From Acidobacteriota bacterium (GTDB lineage Bacteria; Acidobacteriota; Terriglobia; Bryobacterales; Bryobacteraceae), in NCBI GenBank assembly GCA_017307505.1, contig JAFKEE010000024.1, forward strand, positions 62,001 through 126,000: a DNA stretch of 64,000 nucleotides, given 5' to 3'. Positions 54,007 to 62,500 of this stretch are shown here, one piece after another. A program made the translations under genes and the position numbers. The notes under the pieces are model-generated. The model did not search any database. It saw only the letters and a list, made by a program, of their open reading frames with translations, and was not told where the DNA came from. Within the stretch, counting starts at the first letter, position 1, and every line of letters begins with the position of its first letter.

Positions 54007-55539
54007 ATGCCACGCTACGCGGCGATAGATATCGGTAGTAACTCGGTCCGCATGATGGCAGCGGAGACAGAGCGCGGTGGGCCCCTCAAGGTGCTGGCCG
54101 AGGATCGTCAGGTGACGCGCCTCGGCGAAAGCGTCTTCCGCACCGGCAGCATCGATCCGGCCGCCCTGGAATACCTCTGCGGCATCCTCACGCGTATGGT
54201 CGCCGCCTACCGGCCCTTGGGCGTCCTGGCGGTCCGGGCCGTCGCCACCGCCGCCGTCCGCGATGCCTCCAATGGTGAGGAGTTCGTAGAGCGCGTGAGC
54301 TCCGTCCTCGGCCAGCCGGTCGAGGTGATCTCCGGCCAGGAAGAGGCCCGTCTCATCCACCTGGGCGTCGAGACGCGCTGGCCGCATCCCGACGAGCGCA
54401 TTCTCATCGTCGACATCGGCGGCGGCAGCGCCGAGATCATCGAAGCCGAGCATGGCCTGATGAAAGCCGCCTTCTCGCGCCCCCTGGGTGCCGTCCGGCT
54501 CCATTCCGTCTTCCTCCAAAGCGATCCGCCGGCCGCGGAGGACCTGCGCCGCATGAGCGAGTTCATTGAGGAGAAGCTCGCCGTCGTGGCTCGCCGTATC
54601 GAGAAAGGCGGCTTCGTACGTGCCATTGGGACCTCCGCTTCTGCCTCCGCCATCGTCTGTGCAGCCAATCGGATCCCCCGGGCCCGTCGCCCCGAGGCCG
54701 ACCGCCGCCGCGCCACGCTCGTCCAGATCCGACGGTTGTGCAAGACACTGGCCACCATGAAGCTGGAGGAACGCCGCAAGGTCGTCGGCATCGGCCCGCG
54801 CCGTGCCGAGATCATCCTGCCCGGTGCGGCTGTTCTGTCTGCGGTGATGGAGCACTTCCAGATCTCGCAACTGGCCTACTGTTCCGCCGGAGTCCGAGAC
54901 GGGATCCTGCGCGATCTGGCCGAACGCGGAGTCGGCCGAGAGCGCACCCGCCTCGACAACGAGCAGCGCCTGCAGGTGGAGCAGTTCGCCCGCCGCTTCG
55001 GTGTCGACCTCCGCCACGCCCGTCGTGTCTGTATCTTCGCCCGCGAACTCTTCCAGGCACTGGAACCCTGGCACCGTCTCTCGCCGGAACAATGCCGCCT
55101 ACTGGAAGCCTCCGCGTACCTGCGCGATGTTGGCCATGCCATCAACGACATGAGCCATCACAAGCATTCGCAATATATCGTGGCTAACTCGGATATCGCC
55201 GGTTTTACTGATCTGGAGCGCATTCAGGTGGCCATGCTCTGCCGCTACCACCGCAAGGCCATGCCCGGTGCCCGGCACGCTGATTTCCTGCAACTGCCGG
55301 CCGATCGCCAGCGCGTCGTTCTCCTGCTGGCCCCGCTGCTGCGCATCGCCGATGCACTCGACCGCAGCCGCGACCAGCGCGTGGCCGCCATCCAGTGCGA
55401 ACTCCGACCCGGTATGTTCTGCCTCACAATAGAAGCAAGCGAGGACACGGGCCTGGAGCAGTGGGCGGTAGAGCGCGCAGCGGCGCAATTCCGTCAGGTC
55501 TACCAGAAACCGCTCACCGTGGCCTCCGTCCGCTTGTGA
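54007..55539 (+). CDS. ppx: Exopolyphosphatase/guanosine pentaphosphatase (Ppx/GppA)
   Basis: Polyphosphate- or pppGpp-hydrolysing enzyme, 510 residues. The ASKHA phosphatase motifs are AAIDIGSNSVRMM (phosphate 1), VIDIGGGSAEI-like LIVDIGGGSAEIIE (phosphate 2) and VRAVATAAVRDASNG between them. The C-terminal HD-like domain (about 320-480) reads LRDVGHAINDMSHHKHSQYI. ATG at 54007 matches the family start. The CHAD gene follows after seven bases, so they are probably co-expressed; CHAD proteins bind polyphosphate. Ppx versus GppA activity cannot be told apart here. Confidence 0.92.
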   Translation: MPRYAAIDIGSNSVRMMAAETERGGPLKVLAEDRQVTRLGESVFRTGSIDPAALEYLCGILTRMVAAYRPLGVLAVRAVATAAVRDASNGEEFVERVSSVLGQPVEVISGQEEARLIHLGVETRWPHPDERILIVDIGGGSAEIIEAEHGLMKAAFSRPLGAVRLHSVFLQSDPPAAEDLRRMSEFIEEKLAVVARRIEKGGFVRAIGTSASASAIVCAANRIPRARRPEADRRRATLVQIRRLCKTLATMKLEERRKVVGIGPRRAEIILPGAAVLSAVMEHFQISQLAYCSAGVRDGILRDLAERGVGRERTRLDNEQRLQVEQFARRFGVDLRHARRVCIFARELFQALEPWHRLSPEQCRLLEASAYLRDVGHAINDMSHHKHSQYIVANSDIAGFTDLERIQVAMLCRYHRKAMPGARHADFLQLPADRQRVVLLLAPLLRIADALDRSRDQRVAAIQCELRPGMFCLTIEASEDTGLEQWAVERAAAQFRQVYQKPLTVASVRL

Positions 55540-55546
55540 GCCCGGA

Positions 55547-56461
55547 ATGACATCGGCTGAACACGCCCGCGAAATGCTCCGCCAATCGATTGGTAAGCTC
55601 GAGGCGCAGATCGCGGTCACGTTGAAGGACACAGGTGAGGATCCTGTCCACGACCTGCGTGTCTCCATCCGCCGCGTATCCCAGGCCCTTCGTACGTTTG
55701 CGGATCTGCTGCCGGGCAAGTCGGCGAAGAACATGCGCAAGGCTCTCAAGCCCGCGCTGGATGCCGCCGCCATCGCACGCGATCACGATGTCTGCGAAGC
55801 GCTCCTCGTGAAATGCGGCCTGCCCGAAGGGCACCCGCTGCTGGCCACCATGAAGGCGGAGCGGGATAGCGCCGCCCTGGCCCTGCTGGGGCAGGTCTAT
55901 CTCCTGCTCTCCACCGGTGCACCGGCTGCCTGGCATCAACGCATCGCCGCCATCTCGGGGCCGGAGAATGATGCGGCTCTGCAGGCGCGCGAGGCTTTGC
56001 CGCCCCTGGCTTCCGAATTCTTTGAATCCGGGCGCAAAGTCGCCCTGCAGGCCGGCTCCGCGAAGAAGTTGCACGCCTTCCGCCTTTCGGCGAAACGCTT
56101 TCGCTACACCCTCGAGCTCTTTCGCCCCTTCTACGGGCCTGTCTTCCTGCAGCGGCTGGAACGGGTTCGCGAGATTCAGTCGCTGCTGGGAAAACGGCAG
56201 GATTGCGCCGTCGCCGCGGAACGGCTCAAGCCGCTCTCAGCCGCTGATCCTCTCGTCCTGCCGGCCCTGGCGGAGGTCGAGGCCCGGGCCCGGAAACTGG
56301 AGACGGAATTCCGGGAATACTGGCGCACCACGTTCGATGCGCAAGGCCAGTGCCTTCTCTGGCTGCGCTACTTTGCCCGCCGTCCTGCAGCCCCTCACCT
56401 GGTCGAATCCAAGCCGTCCGCTGCGCCGAGGAAGCGGCCGTCACGGCGCCAGGCCCAGTAG
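55547..56461 (+). CDS. CHAD-domain protein
   Basis: A 304-residue protein made almost wholly of a CHAD domain, a helical bundle rich in conserved His, Arg and Lys that binds polyphosphate. It has HDLRVSIRRVSQALRTF (about 30-46), KPALDAAAIARDHDVCE and KKLHAFRLSAKRFRYTLELF. CHAD is often associated with polyphosphate granules or with triphosphate tunnel enzymes. It starts seven bases after ppx. A basic tail (KRPSRRQAQ) ends the chain. Confidence 0.92.
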   Translation: MTSAEHAREMLRQSIGKLEAQIAVTLKDTGEDPVHDLRVSIRRVSQALRTFADLLPGKSAKNMRKALKPALDAAAIARDHDVCEALLVKCGLPEGHPLLATMKAERDSAALALLGQVYLLLSTGAPAAWHQRIAAISGPENDAALQAREALPPLASEFFESGRKVALQAGSAKKLHAFRLSAKRFRYTLELFRPFYGPVFLQRLERVREIQSLLGKRQDCAVAAERLKPLSAADPLVLPALAEVEARARKLETEFREYWRTTFDAQGQCLLWLRYFARRPAAPHLVESKPSAAPRKRPSRRQAQ

Positions 56462-56533
56462 CTCCGGATCGACCGGCCTTGCACCACCGGCAATAGATTG
56501 GGCGTATTATAGGGATGCTAAATGGAGTAAACG

Positions 56534-58216
56534 GTGCGAAATTCCCTTAAAATTCTGTTCATTCTCGCCTTGCTATTCGTATCCCATGTGTCGGCGCAGT
56601 TCGCCAGCCTGAGCACCACGAATGATGGCAGCGTGCTGTATTTCACAACCCCGTTGGTTCGCACCGGCACCGATCAACCGGCCCACGGCAAGACCTTCCG
56701 CATTGGGGCGAACGGCCTGGAAATGGTGGAGATCCGCACGGTCACGCCCACGGCGGAAGGTTCCCGGATCACGAATTACTACGACATTGAACGGGTGACC
56801 GTCTCCGGCGACGGTTCGGTTGTCGCCACGGCAGCCCGCCGCGACTGCAATGCCATGGGGTGCGAACACATTTCCAACAAGGAAACTTCGGCCTTCGGCG
56901 GCGGAATCAACGTCGACTTCACCGGACCGGCCACCATGAGCTCGAACGGCCGGTATCTGGTGAATTACTCTACCCCCGCGCCGGACCGGTGGGATCCCCT
57001 GGTTCAGCTAGATATCACGACCGGCGAGTCCTGGACTCTCATCGACACCAAACCAAACGCGCCGCACGTTGTGACCACTGCCCGGCTTGTCGCCGACAAC
57101 GGCTTGGTGGCCGGTCTGATTTACACTGGCGATCTCGCTGTCTGGGAGCGCGGCGAACCGCGGCAGTTGACGTTCGGCAGTGAGGCCATCGAGAACGCCA
57201 CCATCGACGCCGTGGGCAAGTCCGTCCTTTTTGTGTCTCGCTGGCCCGTACCCTACGACACGTATCCCCGCTTGCGTCGCGTGGACTTGGTCACCGGGGC
57301 ACTCGTCACAGTCCATGAAGGGTTCCCCTCTTACGCCCAGCCCCGGCTCTCCAACGATGGAACTGTGATCACCTTCCAGAGCGGGCGCCAGCTCTTTGTC
57401 ATCCAGAGCGACGGTTCCGGCCTGCGCAAGCTGACCGACGAGACAGACGGCATCGACTATTCGATCCTTTCGGGCGATGGGCGCGTGGCCTACGCAATGA
57501 CGAATGGTGGACGGCTCGTGCGCGTCGATGTGGAGACGGCGAAAGTGAGCGAACTCCTCGGCCGCACACTGAGTCCCCATGCCTGGCTGAACTATCCGTC
57601 CCCGGGCTCTGCGCTTCTGATTTCCGGCTCCGCCATGGATCAGCCGGGCCTCACGGTCACCATCGGCGGTTTGAATGCACCTATCATCGAGGCGATACCC
57701 GGCCAGTTGATGGTCCAGGTTCCGTGGGAAGTGCCTGTGGACGTATCTACAACGGTCAGCATCATCTCATCGGCTAAGTCGGAGTTCACCGCCGTGCTCG
57801 AAAAAACAGGAGCGCCGAGGCAGTGGATTCCCTACCGCCTGGGAGCGCCGCTGCACGAGAATCGGGACCGGCCGGTGACACACGACGACCCCGCACAGCC
57901 CAACGAGATCGTCCACTTCCTTCTGGCGGGTCTCGGCCCGGTGGCCGTTCCTGTGCAAACAGGTGTCCCGCAACCGTCCGAACCGTCGCCGGTGCTGGCT
58001 CGCCCCTTGGCGTGCTATCAGGGAGGCTCAATCCCAGGCCCGACGACGGAGCTGATCTATGCCGGCTTGGAGCCTGGTGCGCTGGGTGTGTACCGCGTCT
58101 CTGTGCGTATGCCGATCGAGGGCGACAAAGGCACGCCGTGGCAGATCAGTTTGGCCTGCCAGTTGGCCGGATCCTCAACGATCGATTTGTCTCTGCAGGT
58201 TCCCTTCGTGAACTGA
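56534..58216 (+). CDS. Exported propeller protein with Solibacter-type C-domain
   Basis: A 560-residue exported protein (signal peptide ending SHVSAQ). The N-terminal 350 residues form a WD40-like/PD40 propeller, with repeated blade ends such as LSNDGTVITFQSGRQLF and SGDGRVAYAMTNGGRLV. The last 210 residues fit the uncharacterised Solibacter C-terminal domain (TIGR03437 type): TVTIGGLNAPIIEAIPGQL, then QVPWEVPV and EIVHFLLAGLGPV. The start is GTG at 56534, with TGGAG six bases upstream. Probably surface-located, binding rather than catalytic; ligand unknown. This domain is one of the strongest hints to the organism's group. Confidence 0.85.
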   Translation: MRNSLKILFILALLFVSHVSAQFASLSTTNDGSVLYFTTPLVRTGTDQPAHGKTFRIGANGLEMVEIRTVTPTAEGSRITNYYDIERVTVSGDGSVVATAARRDCNAMGCEHISNKETSAFGGGINVDFTGPATMSSNGRYLVNYSTPAPDRWDPLVQLDITTGESWTLIDTKPNAPHVVTTARLVADNGLVAGLIYTGDLAVWERGEPRQLTFGSEAIENATIDAVGKSVLFVSRWPVPYDTYPRLRRVDLVTGALVTVHEGFPSYAQPRLSNDGTVITFQSGRQLFVIQSDGSGLRKLTDETDGIDYSILSGDGRVAYAMTNGGRLVRVDVETAKVSELLGRTLSPHAWLNYPSPGSALLISGSAMDQPGLTVTIGGLNAPIIEAIPGQLMVQVPWEVPVDVSTTVSIISSAKSEFTAVLEKTGAPRQWIPYRLGAPLHENRDRPVTHDDPAQPNEIVHFLLAGLGPVAVPVQTGVPQPSEPSPVLARPLACYQGGSIPGPTTELIYAGLEPGALGVYRVSVRMPIEGDKGTPWQISLACQLAGSSTIDLSLQVPFVN

Positions 58217-58299
58217 AGCGGACGGTCGCCCACGCAATCAAAGGATGGGCCACTCCCGGGCATGAACTGTGGGATAAGGGGTTATTCTCAAACCATCCC

Positions 58300-59298
58300 A
58301 TGAAACCACCTTCTCCGCTGAAGTTCATGGAAGCCATCAACGGCATCCAAAAGGCTGCCGTGGCTCGTGCCGCCGTCGAACTGGACGTCTTTACGCTGGT
58401 TGCCCGGGGCCACGAAACCGTAGAATCCCTGGCCACCGCAACTGGCTGCGCGCCCAGAGGCATCCGCGTCCTGATGGACGCCCTCACCGTCCTGGAAATG
58501 CTGGAGAAGCAGAACGGCGCCTACCGGCTTACGCCAGACTCGGCTGTCTTCCTGAACCGCGACTCGCCGGAGTTCATGGCCGACAGCATCCTCTTCACTC
58601 ACTCCGATTTTGTCCAGCGCGCCTTTCAGAGTTTCACAGAAGCCGTGCGCCTGGGCGGCGCGGCTGTCGAGGCGGAAGGTACAGTGAGCGACAGCCACCC
58701 CGTCTGGATTCAATACGCACGAGGGATGATGGCACTCGCCCGGCCTCAGGCCCGCAAGGTGGTCGAACTCGCGCCGGCCGCCAACCGCATCCTCGATATC
58801 GCCACCGGACATGGACTGTTCGGTATCCTGCTGCTCCAGGCGCATCCCCAGGCCACCTGCCTGGCTGTCGATTGGGAGAACGTTCTACCGAATGCGGTGG
58901 AGAACGCCCGGGCCGCCGGAGTAGAGGACCGGTTCCAGACCCTTGCCGGCAGCGCCTTTGAAGTGGAACTCGGAACCGGCTACGACACGGTCCTGCTGCC
59001 CAACTTCCTCCATCACTTCCAACCCGCCGCCTGCGTTCGGTTGCTGCGTCGTCTGGCGGACGCCATGGTTCCGGGCGGCCGGCTATTCGTCATTGCGCCC
59101 ATCCCGAACGACGACCGAGTCTCCCCCTCGGCCCCGGCTTGGTTCGCCACCATGATGCTGGCCACCACCCCATCCGGCGATGCCTACACTACATCCGAGT
59201 ATGCCGGACTCCTTCGCGAAGCCGGATTTCTGGAACCGGAATTCCACTCGGTAACCGGGTCTGCCCGCAGCGTTCTCGTCTCCACCAAACCAGGCTGA
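58300..59298 (+). CDS. SAM-dependent O-methyltransferase
   Basis: A 332-residue methyltransferase with an N-terminal winged-helix dimerisation domain (about 10-90: AAVARAAVELDVFTLVARG, ATGCAPRGIRVLMDAL) and a Rossmann methyltransferase domain: ILDIATGHGLFGILLL binds SAM, followed by LLPNFLHHFQ and VPGGRLFVIAP. This is the small-molecule O-methyltransferase layout used for polyketides and phenolics. Substrate unknown; there is no biosynthetic cluster beside it. ATG at 58300 is chosen because the upstream frame overlaps the previous gene. Confidence 0.88.
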   Translation: MKPPSPLKFMEAINGIQKAAVARAAVELDVFTLVARGHETVESLATATGCAPRGIRVLMDALTVLEMLEKQNGAYRLTPDSAVFLNRDSPEFMADSILFTHSDFVQRAFQSFTEAVRLGGAAVEAEGTVSDSHPVWIQYARGMMALARPQARKVVELAPAANRILDIATGHGLFGILLLQAHPQATCLAVDWENVLPNAVENARAAGVEDRFQTLAGSAFEVELGTGYDTVLLPNFLHHFQPAACVRLLRRLADAMVPGGRLFVIAPIPNDDRVSPSAPAWFATMMLATTPSGDAYTTSEYAGLLREAGFLEPEFHSVTGSARSVLVSTKPG

Positions 59299-59346
59299 CC
59301 GGCACTTCGCACGCTCCATGGGCCGAATGTCATAGAATGACCTGCC

Positions 59347-60975
59347 ATGTGGCAGCAGCACTATACTCCGGTGGCCGGCAGTCTGGCTCTATCCGCTCTG
59401 GTGGCTGCGCTGCCACTGTTCACGCTCCTTTATCTACTCGGCGCGAAGCGAAAAGCGGCGTGGGTTGCCGGACTTTGGGGGCTGGCCGCCGCGGCGGTGG
59501 TTTCCATGGGAATCTATCGGATGCCGGCGACCCTGACCATCAGTGCCGCCGCCTACGGAGCCGCCTTCGGACTCTTCCCCATCTGCTGGATCATCTTCTG
59601 GGCCATCTTCCTCTACCGGTTGAGCGTCGAAACCGGCCAGTTTGAGGTGGTGAAGGACTCCATCGGCGGCCTCACCCAGGATCGCCGCCTCCAGGCCCTG
59701 CTCATCGCCTTCGCATTCGGTGCCTTCGTCGAAGGCGCGGCCGGCTTCGGGGCCCCCGTCGCGGTGGCCGCGGCCATGCTCACCGGGCTCGGCTTCTCCC
59801 CCTTCTACTCCGCTGGCATCTGCCTGCTGGCCAACACGGCGCCGGTTGCCTTCGGCTCCATCGGAATCCCCGTCATCACGCTGGCCGGAATTACCGGCCT
59901 GCCCCTGGCGCAATTGAGTGCAGCCGTTGGCCGGATCTGCGCGCCGGTTTCCGTCTTTGTGCCAAGCTACCTGGTGCTCGTGATGGGCGGCTGGCGCGCT
60001 CTCCGCGGAGTCCTGCCGGCCACCATCGCCTGCGGCGTTGCCTTCGCCGGATCCCAGTTCTACGCTTCCAATTACCTGGGCCCGGAACTGACCGACATCC
60101 TCGGCTCGCTGGCCGCCATCGGCTCCTGCATCCTGCTGACGCTGATCTGGAAACCGAAGGATCACTTCGTCTTCGATGGCGCCGAAGCCGTCACCAAGCT
60201 GCCGCCCCACCACCCTCTGGGCGAGGTCATCCGGGCCTGGGCCCCGTACGGCCTGCTGGTCGTGTGCGTCCTACTGTGGGGCCGCGTGGAGATCAAGGCT
60301 TTCCTCAACAGCTTCACCGTTGTCCTCGACTGGCCGGGGCTCCACAATCAGATTCTTCAGGCTCCGCCGGTGACCACAAAGGTGGTGCCCTATGCGGCGA
60401 AGTATACCTTCAACTGGCTCTCCGCTTCGGGCACGGCCTGCCTCGTCTCCTGCCTGCTCTCCATCCTGGTGCTGCGGCCGCCCGCCGCCAAAGTGGCGCT
60501 CGCCTTCCGCACGACCTGCAGCCAGTTGGGGAAACCCGTGCTCACGGTCGGCTCCGTTCTGGGCCTTGCCTTTCTGATGAACTACTCGGGCGCTACCGGC
60601 ACGCTCGGCCTCGCTTTCTCCGCCACCGGAGCCGCCTTCCCCTTCTTCAGTGCCCTTCTCGGCTGGCTGGGCGTGTTCCTCACCGGCAGCGATACCAGCG
60701 CCAACGCCCTGTTCGGCAACCTTCAGGTGGTGACCGCCAACCGGTTGGGATTGAATCCAATCCTGATGGCGGCGTCCAATTCCAGCGGCGGCGTCATGGG
60801 GAAGATGATCAGCCTGCAAAGCATTGCGGTCGCAGCCGCCGCCACCGGCATGCCGCTCTCAGACGAGTCCCGGCTCTTCCGCTTCACCCTGCGCCACAGC
60901 ATCTTCCTGGCGTCGGTGATTGGCCTAGTGGTCCTGTTCTACGCCTACGTCATGCCTGCCTGGGCGCCCCGCTAA
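59347..60975 (+). CDS. lldP: L-lactate permease
   Basis: Lactate transporter of the LctP family, 542 residues with about 13-14 membrane helices. Typical stretches are FAFGAFVEGAAGFGAPVAVA, AGICLLANTAPVAFGSIGIP, and the late GWLGVFLTGSDTSANALFGN and MAASNSSGGVMGKMISLQSI. It imports L-lactate or glycolate with protons across the inner membrane. No lactate dehydrogenase or regulator is nearby. The ATG at 59347 has no strong ribosome binding site. Confidence 0.93.
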   Translation: MWQQHYTPVAGSLALSALVAALPLFTLLYLLGAKRKAAWVAGLWGLAAAAVVSMGIYRMPATLTISAAAYGAAFGLFPICWIIFWAIFLYRLSVETGQFEVVKDSIGGLTQDRRLQALLIAFAFGAFVEGAAGFGAPVAVAAAMLTGLGFSPFYSAGICLLANTAPVAFGSIGIPVITLAGITGLPLAQLSAAVGRICAPVSVFVPSYLVLVMGGWRALRGVLPATIACGVAFAGSQFYASNYLGPELTDILGSLAAIGSCILLTLIWKPKDHFVFDGAEAVTKLPPHHPLGEVIRAWAPYGLLVVCVLLWGRVEIKAFLNSFTVVLDWPGLHNQILQAPPVTTKVVPYAAKYTFNWLSASGTACLVSCLLSILVLRPPAAKVALAFRTTCSQLGKPVLTVGSVLGLAFLMNYSGATGTLGLAFSATGAAFPFFSALLGWLGVFLTGSDTSANALFGNLQVVTANRLGLNPILMAASNSSGGVMGKMISLQSIAVAAAATGMPLSDESRLFRFTLRHSIFLASVIGLVVLFYAYVMPAWAPR

Positions 60976-60983
60976 AAGAAAAA

Positions 60984-61015
60984 GGGCGGAGCCGCGCGTT
61001 GGCACGGCCCCGCCC
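60984..61015. terminator. Intrinsic terminator between convergent genes
   Basis: An 11-bp stem (60984-60994 with 61005-61015, one mismatch). On the minus strand it is followed by TTTTTCTTTT, so it ends the Spy-like gene; on the plus strand it also follows lldP. Confidence 0.78.
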
Positions 61016-61034
61016 CTCCTCTATCCCGCTGAAC

Positions 61035-61634
61035 CTACTGCTGATTGGCCGCCGGCGGTGGAGGACCGTTGGGACGCATCATCCGGCCCGCTCGCGGCCG
61101 GCCCATCATCCCTGCGCCCGGACCCATGCCCGCTTGTCCCGCCGCTCCGGCCGGGGGTGCCAGCAGGCCCAGCGCCGTCGCCTGGCCGGCGGCCGGCATC
61201 AGTTTCTGCGCCTGCTCCAACGCGGCCATCTTGGTTTTCTGGTCCGGAGTAAGCAGGGCCTGCGCTTTCGCCTGCAGATCGGTGCGGTTGGCCTGCATCG
61301 ACTCTGTGAGCTTCTTGATGTCCACCGTCAGTTGGCCGATCAGCGCTGCATCCGGGTTCGCCGCTCGTACCGCGTCCCGCAACTGCTGCCGCTTATCGCG
61401 GATCTGTTCCAGCACCGGCCGCTGCGATTCAGCCTGCTGTTTCCTCAAGTCCTTCAACTGCTGGACTTGCGCATCGGTTAAGCCAAGGTACTGTTTCAAA
61501 GCATCGGCGTTCCCGGCAGGCTGCATCTGCTGCATCCGCGGGCCCATTCCATTGCGCCGAAATCCGGGGCCGCCAGGCCCCTGAGCCAGCAGGCTGCCTG
61601 CCAGCATGAACAACATGACCGTGAGGCGATTCAT
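61035..61634 (-). CDS. Spy/CpxP-like periplasmic protein
   Basis: A 199-residue protein with signal peptide (cleavage near LLAQ). The middle is a helical LTxxQ-type region: LTDAQVQQLKDLRKQQAE near residue 51, and LLTPDQKTKMAALEQAQ near 127, the repeats of the Spy/CpxP family of envelope chaperones. N- and C-terminal parts are rich in Gly, Met, Pro and Gln. Probably senses or protects envelope proteins or metals. ATG at 61634 has AAGGA nine bases upstream. Confidence 0.8.
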   Translation of the reverse strand: MNRLTVMLFMLAGSLLAQGPGGPGFRRNGMGPRMQQMQPAGNADALKQYLGLTDAQVQQLKDLRKQQAESQRPVLEQIRDKRQQLRDAVRAANPDAALIGQLTVDIKKLTESMQANRTDLQAKAQALLTPDQKTKMAALEQAQKLMPAAGQATALGLLAPPAGAAGQAGMGPGAGMMGRPRAGRMMRPNGPPPPAANQQ

Positions 61635-61813
61635 AAATCGATTCCTTCAACTTCTTCCGGGCTTCTGTACGGCGCCATCCGAAGCGCCGCAACGTCTTCA
61701 TCTCTCATGACGACGGTTCCCGGAAATGGATTACCCCCCCTTGCATTCCACCAGCAGGTCGCCTAAACAAGAATCAGGAGTGGGATGCTTCACTCATTTG
61801 GGTGTATCCAGGG

Positions 61814-62116
61814 ATGCCACTGAACAAAGAAGATCGGCGCCATGTCCGCCACCCCCTGCCGGGCAAGGTCAAGGTACATTGGCGCACACCCGAAGGTCAT
61901 TCATTCCATTCGCCGGCCAAATGCGTGAACATCTCCCGCAGCGGGCTCCGGTTGGAACTGGATCGCGCCATTCCCGTCGGCACCATGGTTCATGTGGAGA
62001 GTCCAAACTTCCGCATCGCGGGGGTTGCCTACGTCAGACATTGCGTACCCAAGGGCATCCGGTTCGTGGCCGGCATCGAGTTTGCCGGCGGGCTGCAATG
62101 GGCGGAGCCGGAGTAG
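61814..62116 (+). CDS. PilZ-domain protein (c-di-GMP binding)
   Basis: A 100-residue stand-alone PilZ domain. Both cyclic-di-GMP contacts are intact: RRHVR (RxxxR, about residues 8-12) and NISRSG ([DN]xSxxG, about 41-46). It would bind c-di-GMP and pass the signal by protein contact, for example to motility or surface-polysaccharide machinery. ATG at 61814 is taken as start; a GTG at 61802 is in frame and neither has a good ribosome binding site. It precedes a coiled-coil gene (33 bases) and the AAA+ gene on the same strand. Confidence 0.85.
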   Translation: MPLNKEDRRHVRHPLPGKVKVHWRTPEGHSFHSPAKCVNISRSGLRLELDRAIPVGTMVHVESPNFRIAGVAYVRHCVPKGIRFVAGIEFAGGLQWAEPE

Positions 62117-62149
62117 AGAATTCTGCGGACCTGCCGCCACTAGCAGGAT

Positions 62150-62455
62150 GTGGACCGATTTGACCGCGACGAGCCGGAAGAGATCCTGGCTGGACATCTC
62201 GACCGTCTGGAATCCATCCTTGCTCAAAAGGATGCCGAAGTCCGGCGGCTGCGGACCGAGTTGGACCTGCGGCAACTTTACCTCAACGAACTGCACGCGG
62301 TGCTGAACCGGCAGACGCGTCAATTGCTGGATCTTGATAAGCGTGTCCGGTCGCTGGAGCCTTCCACCAGGAGCCCCGGTCCGCCACCCCAGCCGGAGCA
62401 TCCCAGCCCGCCACCCTCCTGGACAGCGCGCATTCGCATCAAGAAAGCCTTCTAG
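62150..62455 (+). CDS. Small coiled-coil protein with Pro-rich tail
   Basis: A 101-residue protein: residues about 10-70 form one long predicted coiled coil (LDRLESILAQKDAEVRRLRT, then LNELHAVLNRQTRQLLDLDK), followed by a Pro-rich segment and a basic end (RIRIKKAF). It resembles no family I know. The GTG start follows AGGA closely. Lying between the PilZ gene and the AAA+ gene, it could be an adaptor or partner; that is only positional inference. Confidence 0.6.
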   Translation: MDRFDRDEPEEILAGHLDRLESILAQKDAEVRRLRTELDLRQLYLNELHAVLNRQTRQLLDLDKRVRSLEPSTRSPGPPPQPEHPSPPPSWTARIRIKKAF

Positions 62456-62500
62456 CTGCCGAAGAGGTCTGTGGGCGATTTGAATCACCCAGGCACCACC

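Noticed and set aside
57823-58299. N-terminal extension of the methyltransferase
   Set aside because: It overlaps the propeller protein and has no methyltransferase similarity.
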